Shown here in pieces: positions 1-8,847 of a DNA stretch of 64,000 bases (positions within the stretch are counted from its first letter, which is position 1; each line of letters begins with the position of its first letter). This DNA comes from Spirochaeta thermophila DSM 6578 (GTDB taxonomy: Bacteria; Spirochaetota; Spirochaetia; Winmispirales; Winmispiraceae): the NCBI RefSeq assembly GCF_000184345.1, contig NC_017583.1, forward strand, positions 2,046,001 to 2,110,000, in the 5' to 3' direction. Below the pieces are notes generated by a model. That model was not told where the DNA came from and made no database searches. It worked only from the letters and a program-made list of their open reading frames with translations. The translations under genes and the position numbers were made by a program.

Positions 1-896
1 CCAACATCACCCACGAGCACATGGAGTTCCACGGGTCGTTCGAGCAGTACCGCGAGGACAAGGGCAGGCTCTTCAGGGGGCTCCCCGAGGAGGGGAAGGC
101 GGTGCTCAACCTGGACGATCCTTCCTCAGGGTTCCTCGCCGAGAGGACGAGGGCCGGGGTGTGGGGGTACGGGCTTGGTGCGCGGGAGGGGGCGAGGCTC
201 TGGGCCGAGGTGCGGGAGGAGTCGCTCGCAGGGTCGCGGTGTCTCGTGCACGGGAGGGAGACCCTCGAGGTGTGGGTGCCGTTCCCGGGCCGCTTCAATG
301 TGGAGAACGTGCTCGCGGCGGTGCTGGGGGCCGCGGCGGCGGCGGGGAAGGAGCCGGAGGGGTTCCTGTCCCACGTGCCACACCTGGAGGGTGTGCCGGG
401 CCGGATGGAGCGGGTGGAGGCAGGTCAGCCGTTCCTCGTGCTGGTGGATTATGCCCACACGCCGGGGGCGTTCGAGAAGCTGCTGCCGTTCGTGCGCCGG
501 TTCGTGGAGGGACGCCTGATCGTGGTCTTCGGGTCGGCGGGCGAGCGGGACAGGACGAAGCGGCCGATGCAGGGGCGGGTGGCCTCGCGCTGGGCGGAGG
601 TGGTGGTGCTCACGGATGAGGATCCCCGGGGCGAGGACAGGATGGCGATCCTGCGGGAGATCGCCGCGGGGTGCGAGGGGCTGATGGAGGGCGAGAGCCT
701 GTTCATGGTGCCGGACCGCAGAGAGGCGATCGGTCTGGCGGTGGGGATGGCACGCGAGGGGGATGCGGTGCTGTGTCTGGGGAAGGGGCACGAGCGGAGT
801 ATCGTCACGGCGGAGGGTCCGGTGGCGTGGGATGAGGTGGGGGCGGTACGGGAGGCACTGGCGGCGCGGGGGTGGCGGGAGGAGCAGGGCTTGTGA
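1..896 (+). CDS. murE: UDP-N-acetylmuramyl-tripeptide synthetase MurE, 5' truncated by window edge
   Basis: MurE adds the third stem-peptide residue to UDP-MurNAc-L-Ala-D-Glu in the cytoplasm. The reading frame is already open at base 3 and begins with NITHEH followed by MEFHGSFEQY, the Mur-ligase central-domain motif, so the N-terminal domain and the ATP P-loop lie outside the window. The C-terminal ligase domain is clear: DYAHTP near 450-465, GSAGERDRTKRP near 531-564 and GKGHE near 781-795. The residue-3 specificity motif reads DEDPRGED (615-638) where meso-DAP enzymes have DNPR; this is closer to the DDPR-type motif known from Thermotoga. Coding-strand sequence is strikingly G-rich. The gene is followed after 30 bases by ddl. 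Family assignment is firm; the amino acid added is not established. Confidence 0.95.
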   Translation, partial: NITHEHMEFHGSFEQYREDKGRLFRGLPEEGKAVLNLDDPSSGFLAERTRAGVWGYGLGAREGARLWAEVREESLAGSRCLVHGRETLEVWVPFPGRFNVENVLAAVLGAAAAAGKEPEGFLSHVPHLEGVPGRMERVEAGQPFLVLVDYAHTPGAFEKLLPFVRRFVEGRLIVVFGSAGERDRTKRPMQGRVASRWAEVVVLTDEDPRGEDRMAILREIAAGCEGLMEGESLFMVPDRREAIGLAVGMAREGDAVLCLGKGHERSIVTAEGPVAWDEVGAVREALAARGWREEQGL

Positions 897-919
897 GGGA
901 AGGGGGGGGCGGGTATAAT
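891..919 (+). promoter_or_regulatory. Sigma-70-type promoter for ddl
   Basis: TTGTGA (891-896, overlapping the murE stop) and a perfect TATAAT (914-919) are separated by 17 bases. The -10 box ends 7 bases before the ATG at 927, so the transcript would start at or next to the start codon (leaderless). Confidence 0.6.
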
Positions 920-926
920 GCGGGGC

Positions 927-2012
927 ATGGAACGGATGAGGATCGCCTTGCTCTACGGTGGACGCTCAGGGGAACACGAGGTCTCGTGCAGGTCGGCGGC
1001 CGCGATCTACGAGCACCTCGATCGCGAGAGGTTCGAGGTCCTGCCGGTAGGGATCACCCACGAGGGACGGTGGTACCTGCAGCGCGAGGTGCGGGTGAAG
1101 GACGGGGCGCTGGAGGTGACAGAGGACGAGGGGGCGGTGGTGTGGGCGGTGCCGGGCGCGGGGCTCTGGTGCGGGGGGGAAGACCTGAGGGTGGACTGCG
1201 TCTTCCCCATCGTGCACGGCACCTTCGGAGAGGACGGCACGCTCCAGGGACTGCTGGAGCAGGCCGGGGTGGCGTACGTGGGGGCGGGGGTGCTCGGGAG
1301 CGCGTTGGGGATGGACAAGGACAGGGCCAAGGCGGTGTGGCTGCAGGCGGGGCTCCCCATCCTTCCCTTCATGGTGGTACGCCGGGAGTCACTCCCTCCC
1401 TGGAACGAGCTTGCGATTCAGCTCAGACGGAGAATGGAGTTTCCCGTCTTTGTGAAGCCCGCCCGGGGCGGTTCCTCTGTGGGCATCTCAAAGGTCCACG
1501 ACGAGCGGGGGCTCAAGAAGGCCTGTGAACTCGCCTTCACGTACGACTCGAAGATCGTCATCGAGCAGGGGATCGAGGCCCGGGAGATCGAATGCGGGGT
1601 GTGGGGAAACGAGGACGTACGGAGCTTCCCTCCCGGCGAGATCATCCACACGCACGAATTCTACGATTACGAGGCCAAGTACGAGGACACCGAAGGTCTT
1701 CAGCTCAAGATCCCTGCAGAGCTCACCCCTGAACAGCAGGAGTACGTACGGAACGTGGCGGAGAAGGCCTACAGGGCCCTCGAGTGTGAGGGATTCGCGC
1801 GAGTCGATTTTCTCCTCGACACCGAGACCGAGGTCTTCTACCTCAACGAGATCAACACCCTTCCGGGATTCACGCCGGTGAGCATGTTCCCCCTCATGGC
1901 CCAGGCAGCGGGCATCTCGTTTCCCGACCTCCTCACCAGGCTCATCGAACTGGGGCTCGATCGCAGCAGGAGGAGAGCCGCCCTCTCATACCGCTACGAG
2001 GCCCTCCGCTGA
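927..2012 (+). CDS. ddl: D-alanine--D-alanine ligase
   Basis: An ATP-grasp ligase of 361 residues, normal for the family, that joins two D-Ala molecules for the peptidoglycan precursor. It opens with MRIALLYGGRSGEHEVSCRS, the Ddl N-terminal signature. It then carries the FVKPARGGSSVGISKV ATP-binding segment and the EFYDYEAKY loop, whose tyrosine is typical of D-Ala:D-Ala rather than D-Ala:D-Lac enzymes, and ends with the metal-binding region FYLNEINTLPGFT. ATG codons exist at 918, 927 and 936. I chose 927 because the -10 box covers the first and the methionine at 927 sits about 7 bases downstream of it. Together with murE it forms a cell-wall pair. It converges on the nitroreductase gene with 3 bases between stops. 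Confidence 0.95.
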   Translation: MERMRIALLYGGRSGEHEVSCRSAAAIYEHLDRERFEVLPVGITHEGRWYLQREVRVKDGALEVTEDEGAVVWAVPGAGLWCGGEDLRVDCVFPIVHGTFGEDGTLQGLLEQAGVAYVGAGVLGSALGMDKDRAKAVWLQAGLPILPFMVVRRESLPPWNELAIQLRRRMEFPVFVKPARGGSSVGISKVHDERGLKKACELAFTYDSKIVIEQGIEAREIECGVWGNEDVRSFPPGEIIHTHEFYDYEAKYEDTEGLQLKIPAELTPEQQEYVRNVAEKAYRALECEGFARVDFLLDTETEVFYLNEINTLPGFTPVSMFPLMAQAAGISFPDLLTRLIELGLDRSRRRAALSYRYEALR

Positions 2013-2015
2013 CAC

Positions 2016-2525
2016 TCACCAGTGGTCGAAACCCACGATGCGCTCGAGGGGATAGCGCTCAGGCCTCAGCGGCTCTTCCGCCGGATACCCCAGGAGGAGG
2101 AGGAGCACCACGCGCATGGAGTAGGGAACCGAGAGCACGTACTTCACCCGCTCTTCGTCGTAGCTCGAGACAAAGCAGGTACCGAGGCCCTCGTGCACGG
2201 CCTGGAGCATCATCTGGGTCATGGCGATACTGATGTCGATGGGATAGGAGAGCTGGCCGTTGGGCATGCGGTATTCCACGTTGGTGGTACACCCTGCAAT
2301 GATCACCGGCGCCTGTCCTACGTACTCCTGATGGAAGGCTGCCTCCTCGATTTTCCTCCGCACATCCTCCTTTCGTATCACCACGAACCGCCACGCCTGC
2401 CTGTTCTTGGCCGAGGGAGCGAGGCGCCCCGCCTCGAGGATCCTGCGGACCACATCTTCGGGCGGCACTCTGTCGGTGAAGGATCGGACGCTCACACGTT
2501 CCGCGATCTCGGGCAGAAGTTCCAC
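2016..2525 (-). CDS. Nitroreductase-family FMN oxidoreductase
   Basis: About 169 residues of the FMN-dependent nitroreductase fold, a soluble NAD(P)H-using enzyme whose natural substrate cannot be read from sequence. The N-terminal motif SVRSFTDRVPPEDVVRRILE followed by GRLAPSAKNRQAWRFVVI is the FMN-contacting signature. GLGTCFVSSYDEE and the LLLLGYPAEEP stretch near the end are typical of the family. I chose the GTG at 2525 because it follows AAGGGGG at suitable spacing and begins right where family similarity begins; a TTG at 2564 would add 13 poorly conserved residues. The gene is transcribed divergently from the membrane-protein gene at 2672. Confidence 0.85.
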   Translation of the reverse strand: MELLPEIAERVSVRSFTDRVPPEDVVRRILEAGRLAPSAKNRQAWRFVVIRKEDVRRKIEEAAFHQEYVGQAPVIIAGCTTNVEYRMPNGQLSYPIDISIAMTQMMLQAVHEGLGTCFVSSYDEERVKYVLSVPYSMRVVLLLLLGYPAEEPLRPERYPLERIVGFDHW

Positions 2526-2579
2526 TTTTTCCCCCTTACCACACCATGGATGTGATTCGGACAACCCGTGTCGGGCATC

Positions 2580-2608
2580 ATTATAGCGGGAAACCGGGGG
2601 ATTGTAAA
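2580..2608 (-). promoter_or_regulatory. Promoter for the nitroreductase gene
   Basis: Read on the minus strand: TTTACA (2603-2608), 17 bases, TATAAT (2580-2585). Predicted start about 2573, giving a leader of about 48 bases ahead of the GTG at 2525. Confidence 0.6.
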
Positions 2609-2632
2609 ACCGTGACCGAGCAAAGGTTTGAG

Positions 2633-2661
2633 TTGACCTTGCTCTGTGGTTGTCCTATGCT
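2633..2661 (+). promoter_or_regulatory. Promoter for the 2672 membrane-protein gene
   Basis: TTGACC (2633-2638), 17 bases, TATGCT (2656-2661). The -10 box ends 10 bases before the ATG at 2672, leaving at most a few bases of leader and no Shine-Dalgarno sequence. Confidence 0.5.
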
Positions 2662-2671
2662 TACATCCATC

Positions 2672-4792
2672 ATGAGGCGACATCCCTGGATCCCGCTGTT
2701 TTCGCTCCTCGTCCTCCTTCCCCTCTCCCCCCAAACCCCTTCCCTCTCCCCCCACCTCCACGCCCTCTCCACCACCGACACTCCCCGCGCCTACCTCCTC
2801 TCGGCGCTCTCCGACGCAGGCATCCCCGTCTCCCCCCTCTCCCCCTCCCCCGACGCCCCCATCCTCGCCACCCTCTCCCGCCACCGCCCCACCACCCTCA
2901 CCCTCGTCCTCCCCCTCGGCACCCCGTTCCCCCCCGCCCTCGGCATCACCCTCCTCGCCTGGGCCGAAACCACCGACATCCCGGTCAACCTCGAGGTCCT
3001 CTTCGTACAGGAACGCACCGAACCCTCTGCACCCCTCCCTCCCCCCTTCCCCGTCACCCCTCCCTTCCATCACACCCTCTCCTACCTCGAGGGACTCCCC
3101 GCCCTCGACCACAGGGTCCTCCTCTACCTGGACATCAGCCACCCCGCCTCCTCCCTCACCCTCCACACCACCGCCTCGGCCCGCAAGGCCCCACCATGGC
3201 TCCTCTCCGCACTCCTCCGGGCCGCAGGCCCCTCCCTCTCCATCCAGACACTCCCCTCCATCCCTGCCCAGACCCTCTCACTCCTCGCACCCGACGACAT
3301 CCCCTACGCCTCCCTCCTCACCCCCCTCTACACCCACGACCTCCCCTCCGCCGTCCTCACCCCGGCCGCCCCATCGACTGACCCCACTCCCCTCCTCGAC
3401 TTCCTCACCACCCTCATCACGACCCTCCCCCCCACCCCCCCTCGAACCTGGGAGAACCACTACCTCGCCATCCCCCTGAATGCCGGACACCTCATCGTCA
3501 TCCACGAACACCACTATCTCATCCTCCTCCTCGCAGGCATAACCGCCGCCCTTCTCTTCGGCTTCTTCAGGTTCAGACACCTCCGTCGATACCTCTCCAT
3601 CATGAAGCGGGGATGGTTCATGACACCCCTCCTCTTCCTCGCCACCGGCGCATTCCTGTTGCTCGGCACCATCCTCCTCAGGAGCATCGCAGGATTCCAC
3701 CGGTACGACGCATTCCTCCTCCACCACCTCCAGGCCTCTTTCCTCCTCAAGATCTCCCTCACGGTATTCCTCATCTCGACCCTCCTCTTCCTCCTCAGGA
3801 TCTTCTCCCTCCCCCTCATGAGAGTAACCCATTACTACACCGCCGCCGCCATCCTCCTCCTCGCCCTCGACATCGCCCTTTTCGGGAGCATCATGCTCCC
3901 CTTGGCCATCGTCTTCCTCTGGGCTCTCCTCTGCGCCACCGGATTCTCGGTCACACGCTCGCGCCTCCTCCGCCTCCTCCTCTTCCTCCTCTCACCACTC
4001 TGGATCGTCTACACCCTCTGGTGGATCCTCTCCACCCCCGCCCCACCCTCCCTTCTCCTCACCCCGCCGGCGGCCGGCGATCTCCTCATGGCCTTCCTCC
4101 TCCTCCCCTTCCTCCTCCTCCTCTTCCGCCTCGACATCCTCCTCCACCGTCCCGCCACCAAGGTGGGCACCCTCCTCCTGCTCTCCCTCACCCTCTTCGG
4201 ACTCGCCACCGCACTCCTCACGACCCACCTCCTCCTCACCCCCACCTTCACCGAAGAGACCCCCCGGCCCGTACACGTGGTGGAATACATCGACGAGACG
4301 GAACGCCGCATCACCGTGGAAAGCCCCGCTCCACTCTCCGGCCTCATCCTCACGTACGACACCGCGTGGAAGCCGCTTCCCGAAACCCGCACCTTCTCAC
4401 TCACCACCCCCGCCCCCCCTTCACCCCTCCTCCTCTCCACCCGGGAACACCGGTTCCTCAACCGCCTGCGCATCGACCTCACCATAGAGAGCACCCTGCC
4501 CCTCGACGCCTGTCACCTCACCCTCGAATCAGAGGAAGGCCTCCCCCTCCTGGAGACCACCTTCCCCTTCGAATTCGACACCGATCGGAAACGAGCCCTC
4601 GTGGTCATCTCCCCCGTCCCCTCACTCCCGCTCACACTCCCCCTCTACATCCCCCACGGCCGCCCCATCACCCTCACCGTGAGGGCACTCACCCGCTCGA
4701 ACCCCGGAGCCCCCTCCATCTCCTCCCCCCTGGTGAAGGTCGAGACCCACACCGTGTACATCCGCACACTCACGCTCGGAGGCGGCCCGTGA
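2672..4792 (+). CDS. Unrecognised large membrane protein with N-terminal secreted domain
   Basis: A 706-residue protein I cannot assign to a family. It begins with a signal peptide or anchor (MRRHPWIPLF then a leucine-rich stretch), followed by about 270 residues of probable extracytoplasmic domain. From about residue 280 to 540 there are eight or more hydrophobic segments. The last 150 residues are hydrophilic and beta-rich, perhaps another exported domain. The coding strand is extremely C-rich (runs of CTC, CCC and ACC codons), which drives Pro, Leu, Thr and Ser content. The start at 2672 was chosen because it precedes the signal peptide; the earlier in-frame ATG at 2657 lies inside the -10 box. 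Its stop overlaps the start of dinB by 4 bases, so the two are probably co-translated. The general layout is one I associate with uncharacterised spirochaete envelope proteins, but that is inference. Confidence 0.7.
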   Translation: MRRHPWIPLFSLLVLLPLSPQTPSLSPHLHALSTTDTPRAYLLSALSDAGIPVSPLSPSPDAPILATLSRHRPTTLTLVLPLGTPFPPALGITLLAWAETTDIPVNLEVLFVQERTEPSAPLPPPFPVTPPFHHTLSYLEGLPALDHRVLLYLDISHPASSLTLHTTASARKAPPWLLSALLRAAGPSLSIQTLPSIPAQTLSLLAPDDIPYASLLTPLYTHDLPSAVLTPAAPSTDPTPLLDFLTTLITTLPPTPPRTWENHYLAIPLNAGHLIVIHEHHYLILLLAGITAALLFGFFRFRHLRRYLSIMKRGWFMTPLLFLATGAFLLLGTILLRSIAGFHRYDAFLLHHLQASFLLKISLTVFLISTLLFLLRIFSLPLMRVTHYYTAAAILLLALDIALFGSIMLPLAIVFLWALLCATGFSVTRSRLLRLLLFLLSPLWIVYTLWWILSTPAPPSLLLTPPAAGDLLMAFLLLPFLLLLFRLDILLHRPATKVGTLLLLSLTLFGLATALLTTHLLLTPTFTEETPRPVHVVEYIDETERRITVESPAPLSGLILTYDTAWKPLPETRTFSLTTPAPPSPLLLSTREHRFLNRLRIDLTIESTLPLDACHLTLESEEGLPLLETTFPFEFDTDRKRALVVISPVPSLPLTLPLYIPHGRPITLTVRALTRSNPGAPSISSPLVKVETHTVYIRTLTLGGGP

Positions 4793-5979
4793 GACCCGTG
4801 TACTTCCACGTGGACCTCGACGCCTTCTACGCCTCGGTCGAGAAAGTCGAGCACCCCGAGCTCAAAGACAAACCGGTCATCGTAGGCGGACTCCCCCCTA
4901 GGAGAGGCGTGGTCTCGGCCTGCTCCTACGAGGCGAGACGTTACGGCATACGCTCCGGCATGCCCATACAGGAGGCCATGCGGCGCTGCCCCCACGGCAT
5001 CTTCCTCCCCGTCCGCATGCGCCTCTACCAGGAATACTCCAGGCGTGTCATGGAGATCCTCCATCGCTTCACCCCCGAGGTGAGACAGATCTCGGTGGAC
5101 GAGGCCTCCCTCGACATGAGCGGAACCGAACGCCTCTTCGGCCCTCCGGAGGAGGCGGCCCGGACCATCCAGCGCACCATCCGGGAGGAGGTGGGGGTCA
5201 CCGCTTCCATCGGCATCGCCTCCAACCGGTACGTGGCGAAGCTCGCCTCGGAAAGGAACAAACCGGCGGGACTCTTCCTGGTGCCTCGAGGAGAAGAGGA
5301 ACCCTTCATCCGAAGCCTCGACCTCGCCGATCTGTGGGGTGTGGGAGAGAAGACCCTCGCGCTCCTCAAGCAGAAAGGCATCACCACCACCTCCAGGCTC
5401 CAGGCACTCACCCGTGAACAGCTCCAGGCCCTCTTCGGCAAGGCTCAGGGCGCATTCCTCCATACCATCGCCCACGGCCACGACCCAGGCATCTACCATG
5501 ACGACCCCAAGACCCGCTCGGCGAGCCACGAAGAGACCTTCGACCAGGACATCACCACCATGGACCAAGCCGAGACCCACCTGCTCGCACTTTCCCACAA
5601 GGTGATGGAACGCCTCCTCCTCCACGAAGAGACCGGGAAGACTGTATTCATCAAGATCCGCTACTCCAACTTCACCACCACCACCGCACAGATCACCCTC
5701 CCCACCCCCATCCAGTGCGCCGAGGACCTCTACGAGACCGCCCGGACCCTCCTCACCTCACGATGGGACGGCAAGACTCCCATCAGGCTCCTCGGCGTGG
5801 GGGTGTCGGGCCTCGCCCCCGAGACGGAACTCCTCCCCCCCCAGCTCTTCCCCGATCCCTCCCGGAAGAAAAAGACACTGGAAGAGGCGCTCCTCGCCCT
5901 CGAGAAGAAGAAAGGGAGGAAACTCCTTACCAAGGCGCGACTCCTTCCCCATCCTCACCGGGATCCCCCCGCACCTTGA
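4789..5979 (+). CDS. dinB: DNA polymerase IV (Y-family translesion polymerase)
   Basis: A 396-residue error-prone polymerase that copies damaged templates. The N-terminus shows the catalytic motif HVDLDAFYASVE, and SVDEASLDMSG supplies the second catalytic Asp-Glu pair near residue 103. The palm is followed by helix-hairpin-helix segments (LWGVGEKTLALLKQKG) and the C-terminal little-finger domain ending with a basic tail, where a beta-clamp motif may lie. The start is GTG at 4789: GGAGG lies 8 bases upstream and the GTG overlaps the preceding TGA in a GTGA arrangement. Length matches the family. No LexA-like operator was recognised upstream, and expression probably depends on the membrane-protein gene before it. 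Confidence 0.93.
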   Translation: MRPVYFHVDLDAFYASVEKVEHPELKDKPVIVGGLPPRRGVVSACSYEARRYGIRSGMPIQEAMRRCPHGIFLPVRMRLYQEYSRRVMEILHRFTPEVRQISVDEASLDMSGTERLFGPPEEAARTIQRTIREEVGVTASIGIASNRYVAKLASERNKPAGLFLVPRGEEEPFIRSLDLADLWGVGEKTLALLKQKGITTTSRLQALTREQLQALFGKAQGAFLHTIAHGHDPGIYHDDPKTRSASHEETFDQDITTMDQAETHLLALSHKVMERLLLHEETGKTVFIKIRYSNFTTTTAQITLPTPIQCAEDLYETARTLLTSRWDGKTPIRLLGVGVSGLAPETELLPPQLFPDPSRKKKTLEEALLALEKKKGRKLLTKARLLPHPHRDPPAP

Positions 5980-6003
5980 TTTTTTCCCTTCCCCCGCTAC
6001 AAT
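5976..6003 (+). promoter_or_regulatory. Promoter for the AEC transporter gene
   Basis: TTGATT (5976-5981, overlapping the dinB stop), 16 bases, TACAAT (5998-6003). The -10 box ends exactly 6 bases before the ATG at 6010, consistent with a leaderless transcript. Confidence 0.55.
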
Positions 6004-6009
6004 CAGGCC

Positions 6010-7017
6010 ATGCGTGTACCCTTCCTCCCCCTCATGTACTCGGTGCTTCAACTCTTCGTGCTCATGGGACTGGGCTTCCTCCTCAGAAAGAGAGGAGGAT
6101 TCTCCTCATCGTTCTTCCAGGACCTCAGCACCCTCCTCGTGCGCATCTTCCTCCCCCTCTACTTCTTCGCCCGATTCTCCCGCACCTCCCTTTCACAACT
6201 TGCCACCGCCTGGATGTTTCCCCTCGCTGCGGTAGTGATCGCCCTCACAGGCCTCCTCGCAGCCACACTCCTGGGGACCCTGATCCCCCGACTCGACCGG
6301 GAGGAACGCAAAGCCTACCTCGCCCTCGCCTCGTTCGGCAACTCGGGGTATCTCCCCATCACCAACATCGAACTCCTCGCCCTCTCGGTGCCCCTCGTGG
6401 CCGAACGCTTCGGTACCGACCTCCCCGGGATCTACGTGGGCGCCTACCTCGTGGGCTCGAGCACCCTCCTGTGGACCGCGGGCTACGCCCTCATCACCGG
6501 GACCGCCACCCGATCCCCCCTCGCCCTCCTCACTCCCACCGTGCGGGGGATCCTCGCGGGACTCTCCATCCCCGTCCTCAGCCTCCAGGAGGCCTTCTTC
6601 CACCCCTCCCTCCCCTTCGCGAGCATCGTCTCCACCCTCGACACCATAGGCTCCACCACCCTCCCCCTCGTCCTCCTCTGCCTCGGTGCCATGCTCGCCG
6701 ACATCTCCGTGTCACGGGAGGAACGAAAGGCCTATCTGGGAGCCGCCCTCAGCATCGTGGGCGTCCGCCTCCTCATCCTCCCGGCCCTCTTCTACCTCGC
6801 CTACTTCCTCTTCCTCAGGGACACCCTCACCCCTCCCCAGCTGTGGGTCCTCTTCCTCGAGACCCACACCCCGCCCGCCACCAACCTCTCGATCATGGCC
6901 CAGAGCGCCGACACCCACAAAGAGATAGCCGGCATCTCCCTCTTCACCTCCTATCTCGCCTACCTCATCCTCTTCCCCGTCTCCCTCGTCCTCTTTCTCT
7001 CGCTCCTCTACCCATGA
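6010..7017 (+). CDS. AEC-family transporter (auxin efflux carrier-like permease)
   Basis: A 335-residue inner-membrane transporter with about ten hydrophobic segments in the two inverted five-helix bundles of the AEC/BART superfamily. The motif FGNSGYLPI in the first half and the segment TPPATNLSIMAQ in the second half are the characteristic broken-helix regions. Bacterial AEC proteins usually export or exchange organic acids or amino acids; the substrate cannot be told here. There is no Shine-Dalgarno sequence before the ATG, which follows the -10 box by 6 bases. It is a single-gene unit between dinB and the kinase gene. Coding sequence is C-rich like its neighbours. Confidence 0.85.
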   Translation: MRVPFLPLMYSVLQLFVLMGLGFLLRKRGGFSSSFFQDLSTLLVRIFLPLYFFARFSRTSLSQLATAWMFPLAAVVIALTGLLAATLLGTLIPRLDREERKAYLALASFGNSGYLPITNIELLALSVPLVAERFGTDLPGIYVGAYLVGSSTLLWTAGYALITGTATRSPLALLTPTVRGILAGLSIPVLSLQEAFFHPSLPFASIVSTLDTIGSTTLPLVLLCLGAMLADISVSREERKAYLGAALSIVGVRLLILPALFYLAYFLFLRDTLTPPQLWVLFLETHTPPATNLSIMAQSADTHKEIAGISLFTSYLAYLILFPVSLVLFLSLLYP

Positions 7018-7019
7018 AG

Positions 7020-7048
7020 TTGAAAAACCGCTTCTTATATACCACACT
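7020..7048 (+). promoter_or_regulatory. Possible promoter for the REC-PAS-kinase gene
   Basis: TTGAAA (7020-7025), 17 bases, CACACT (7043-7048, a weak -10). The -10 would end 6 bases before the GTG at 7055, the same geometry as other start sites in this window. Confidence 0.35.
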
Positions 7049-7054
7049 TGATAT

Positions 7055-8785
7055 GTGGCCAAGACCTTTCCCCCCGTCCTTCTCGTGGAGGACGAAGTAC
7101 TCATCGCCCTCGACCTCGTACGGACCCTCGCCGAGAGGGGACTGGAGGTCATCCACACCACTTCCTCGGAAGAGGCCCTCAGGGTCCTCGATACCACACC
7201 CGACGTGGGCCTCGTCCTCATGGACATCGGACTCGGTGAAGGGGAAAACGGTATCGGACTCGCGCGGCGGATCAGGACGACATCGTCTCTTCCCATCATC
7301 TTCTTCTCGAACTACTCGGACCCCGAGACCCTCGCCCAGGTGGAGGCAATAGAAGGAAGCATCTTCCTTCCCAAACTCGTCACCAGGGAAACCCTCCTCA
7401 CCAACGTGATCCGTCTCCTCAAGGACAGGTGTACGGATCACGCCGCCAAAACCGACGACCGCATACGTCTCCTCATCGACGCACTCGACCAGCCCGCCGC
7501 CCTCTGCGGGCTCACCCGGGAGAGAGAGGTCCTCTCCTGGAGACTCCTCCATGGAAACAGCCTCTTCAACGCATGGATGCACCAGGCCTCTCCCCTCCTC
7601 CTGGAGAGGACGAGACTCCCGGCCGGGAGGATCGTGGAAGCCCTCGCTCGGGGAATCCCCCTCGAGATCCCCATCCAGCAGACCTCGGAGCACGGAGGAA
7701 GGGCCCTCCTCATCCCATGGACGAAGGACCTCTTCCTCATCGTGCTGAGGGAATCCGCTCTCCTCGAGACCCTCACGGAAAACGAGGAGAAGTACCGCCT
7801 CCTGATCGAAAACCAGACCGACCTCGTGGTCAGGGTCGACACCGAAGGCCGGTTCCTCTACGTCAGCCCTTCCTACTGTCGCATGTTCGGCAAGAGTGAA
7901 GAGGAACTTCTGGGTAAGACATTCATTCCTCTCGTCCATCCAGAGGACCGGGAACCCACGCTCAAGGCAATGGAGGCCCTCTACCGGCCGCCCTACACCG
8001 CGTACATGGAACAACGCGCCATGACTGTCTACGGTGAGCGGTGGCTCGCCTGGAACGACACCGCCGTACTCGACGAAGAGGGGAATGTGGTGGGCATCAT
8101 CGGCGTGGGACGGGATATCCACGAGAAGAAACTCGCCGAGATCGCCCTCAAGGAGGCCACGGAACAGCTCAAGAAGGCTGTGGAAGAGAGGGAACTCCTC
8201 CTCAAGGAACTCCTCCACCGAGTCCGAAACACCCTCTCGCTCATCCTCAGCTTCATCCACCTCGAGAAATCCTCATGGGACGATCCACGTCTCCTCTCCC
8301 GCATCTCCTCGCTCGAGGCCAGGGTGAAGTCCCTCTCGGAACTCTACGCCCTGCTCCACAGCCTCGGAGGCATCAAGGAAGTCGACCTCTCCGCCTATCT
8401 CTCCCGCCTCGCCCAGACACTGCTGATCGCCTATGCGCCGGGGGACAGGATCTCCCTCGACATGGACCTCGCGCCCCTCTCCTGCAGTGCCAAGGACGCC
8501 ACCTCCCTCGGGCTCATCGTCACGGAGATCATCACCAATTCCTGCAAGCACGCCTTCGAGGATCGTGGAACCATCTCCCTCATGCTGCGCCGGGAAGGAG
8601 ACGACCTCGTCATGGAACTGGGAGATGACGGACGAGGTTTGCCCGAAACACGCGACTCCGGAGGCTCAGGAGGCCTTGGCCTCCAGATCATCCCCTTACT
8701 CGTCCAACAGCTTGGCGGCACCCTCACAGTGGAGTCCGGGAAAGGCACCCGCTACACCATCCGCATCCCCGCCCGTCGGCCGTGA
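7055..8785 (+). CDS. Hybrid signalling protein: REC - PAS - HisKA_2/HATPase histidine kinase
   Basis: A 576-residue cytoplasmic signalling protein with no membrane segment. Residues 7-115 form a receiver domain (acidic D13, phospho-acceptor D57 in LMDIGL, K107). About 125 residues of linker follow. Residues 243-357 are a PAS domain ([10 protein letters not shown] to GVGRDIHE). Residues 380-450 are a HisKA_2-type dimerisation region with phospho-acceptor H388 in [11 protein letters not shown]. The C-terminus is an HATPase with N-box [19 protein letters not shown] and GGLGLQII. The receiver is at the N-terminus, so the kinase may be controlled by phosphorylation from another kinase. No partner regulator lies next to it. 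The start is GTG at 7055, without a Shine-Dalgarno sequence. Confidence 0.88.
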   Translation: MAKTFPPVLLVEDEVLIALDLVRTLAERGLEVIHTTSSEEALRVLDTTPDVGLVLMDIGLGEGENGIGLARRIRTTSSLPIIFFSNYSDPETLAQVEAIEGSIFLPKLVTRETLLTNVIRLLKDRCTDHAAKTDDRIRLLIDALDQPAALCGLTREREVLSWRLLHGNSLFNAWMHQASPLLLERTRLPAGRIVEALARGIPLEIPIQQTSEHGGRALLIPWTKDLFLIVLRESALLETLTENEEKYRLLIENQTDLVVRVDTEGRFLYVSPSYCRMFGKSEEELLGKTFIPLVHPEDREPTLKAMEALYRPPYTAYMEQRAMTVYGERWLAWNDTAVLDEEGNVVGIIGVGRDIHEKKLAEIALKEATEQLKKAVEERELLLKELLHRVRNTLSLILSFIHLEKSSWDDPRLLSRISSLEARVKSLSELYALLHSLGGIKEVDLSAYLSRLAQTLLIAYAPGDRISLDMDLAPLSCSAKDATSLGLIVTEIITNSCKHAFEDRGTISLMLRREGDDLVMELGDDGRGLPETRDSGGSGGLGLQIIPLLVQQLGGTLTVESGKGTRYTIRIPARRP

Positions 8786-8789
8786 CCGT

Positions 8790-8818
8790 TTGATTTTTTC
8801 ACCGCTCTCTACTATCAT
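8790..8818 (+). promoter_or_regulatory. Promoter for dapL-plsC
   Basis: TTGATT (8790-8795), 17 bases, TATCAT (8813-8818). Predicted start about 8825, leaving a short leader with AGGAG before the ATG at 8848. Confidence 0.5.
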
Positions 8819-8847
8819 GGGGAAAATTCTTCCAGCAGGAGCGCCCT

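Noticed and set aside
3613-4788. Plus-strand frame continuing upstream of dinB
   Set aside because: Pro/His/Arg-rich shadow of the membrane-protein gene; dinB has a GTG with ribosome site at 4789.
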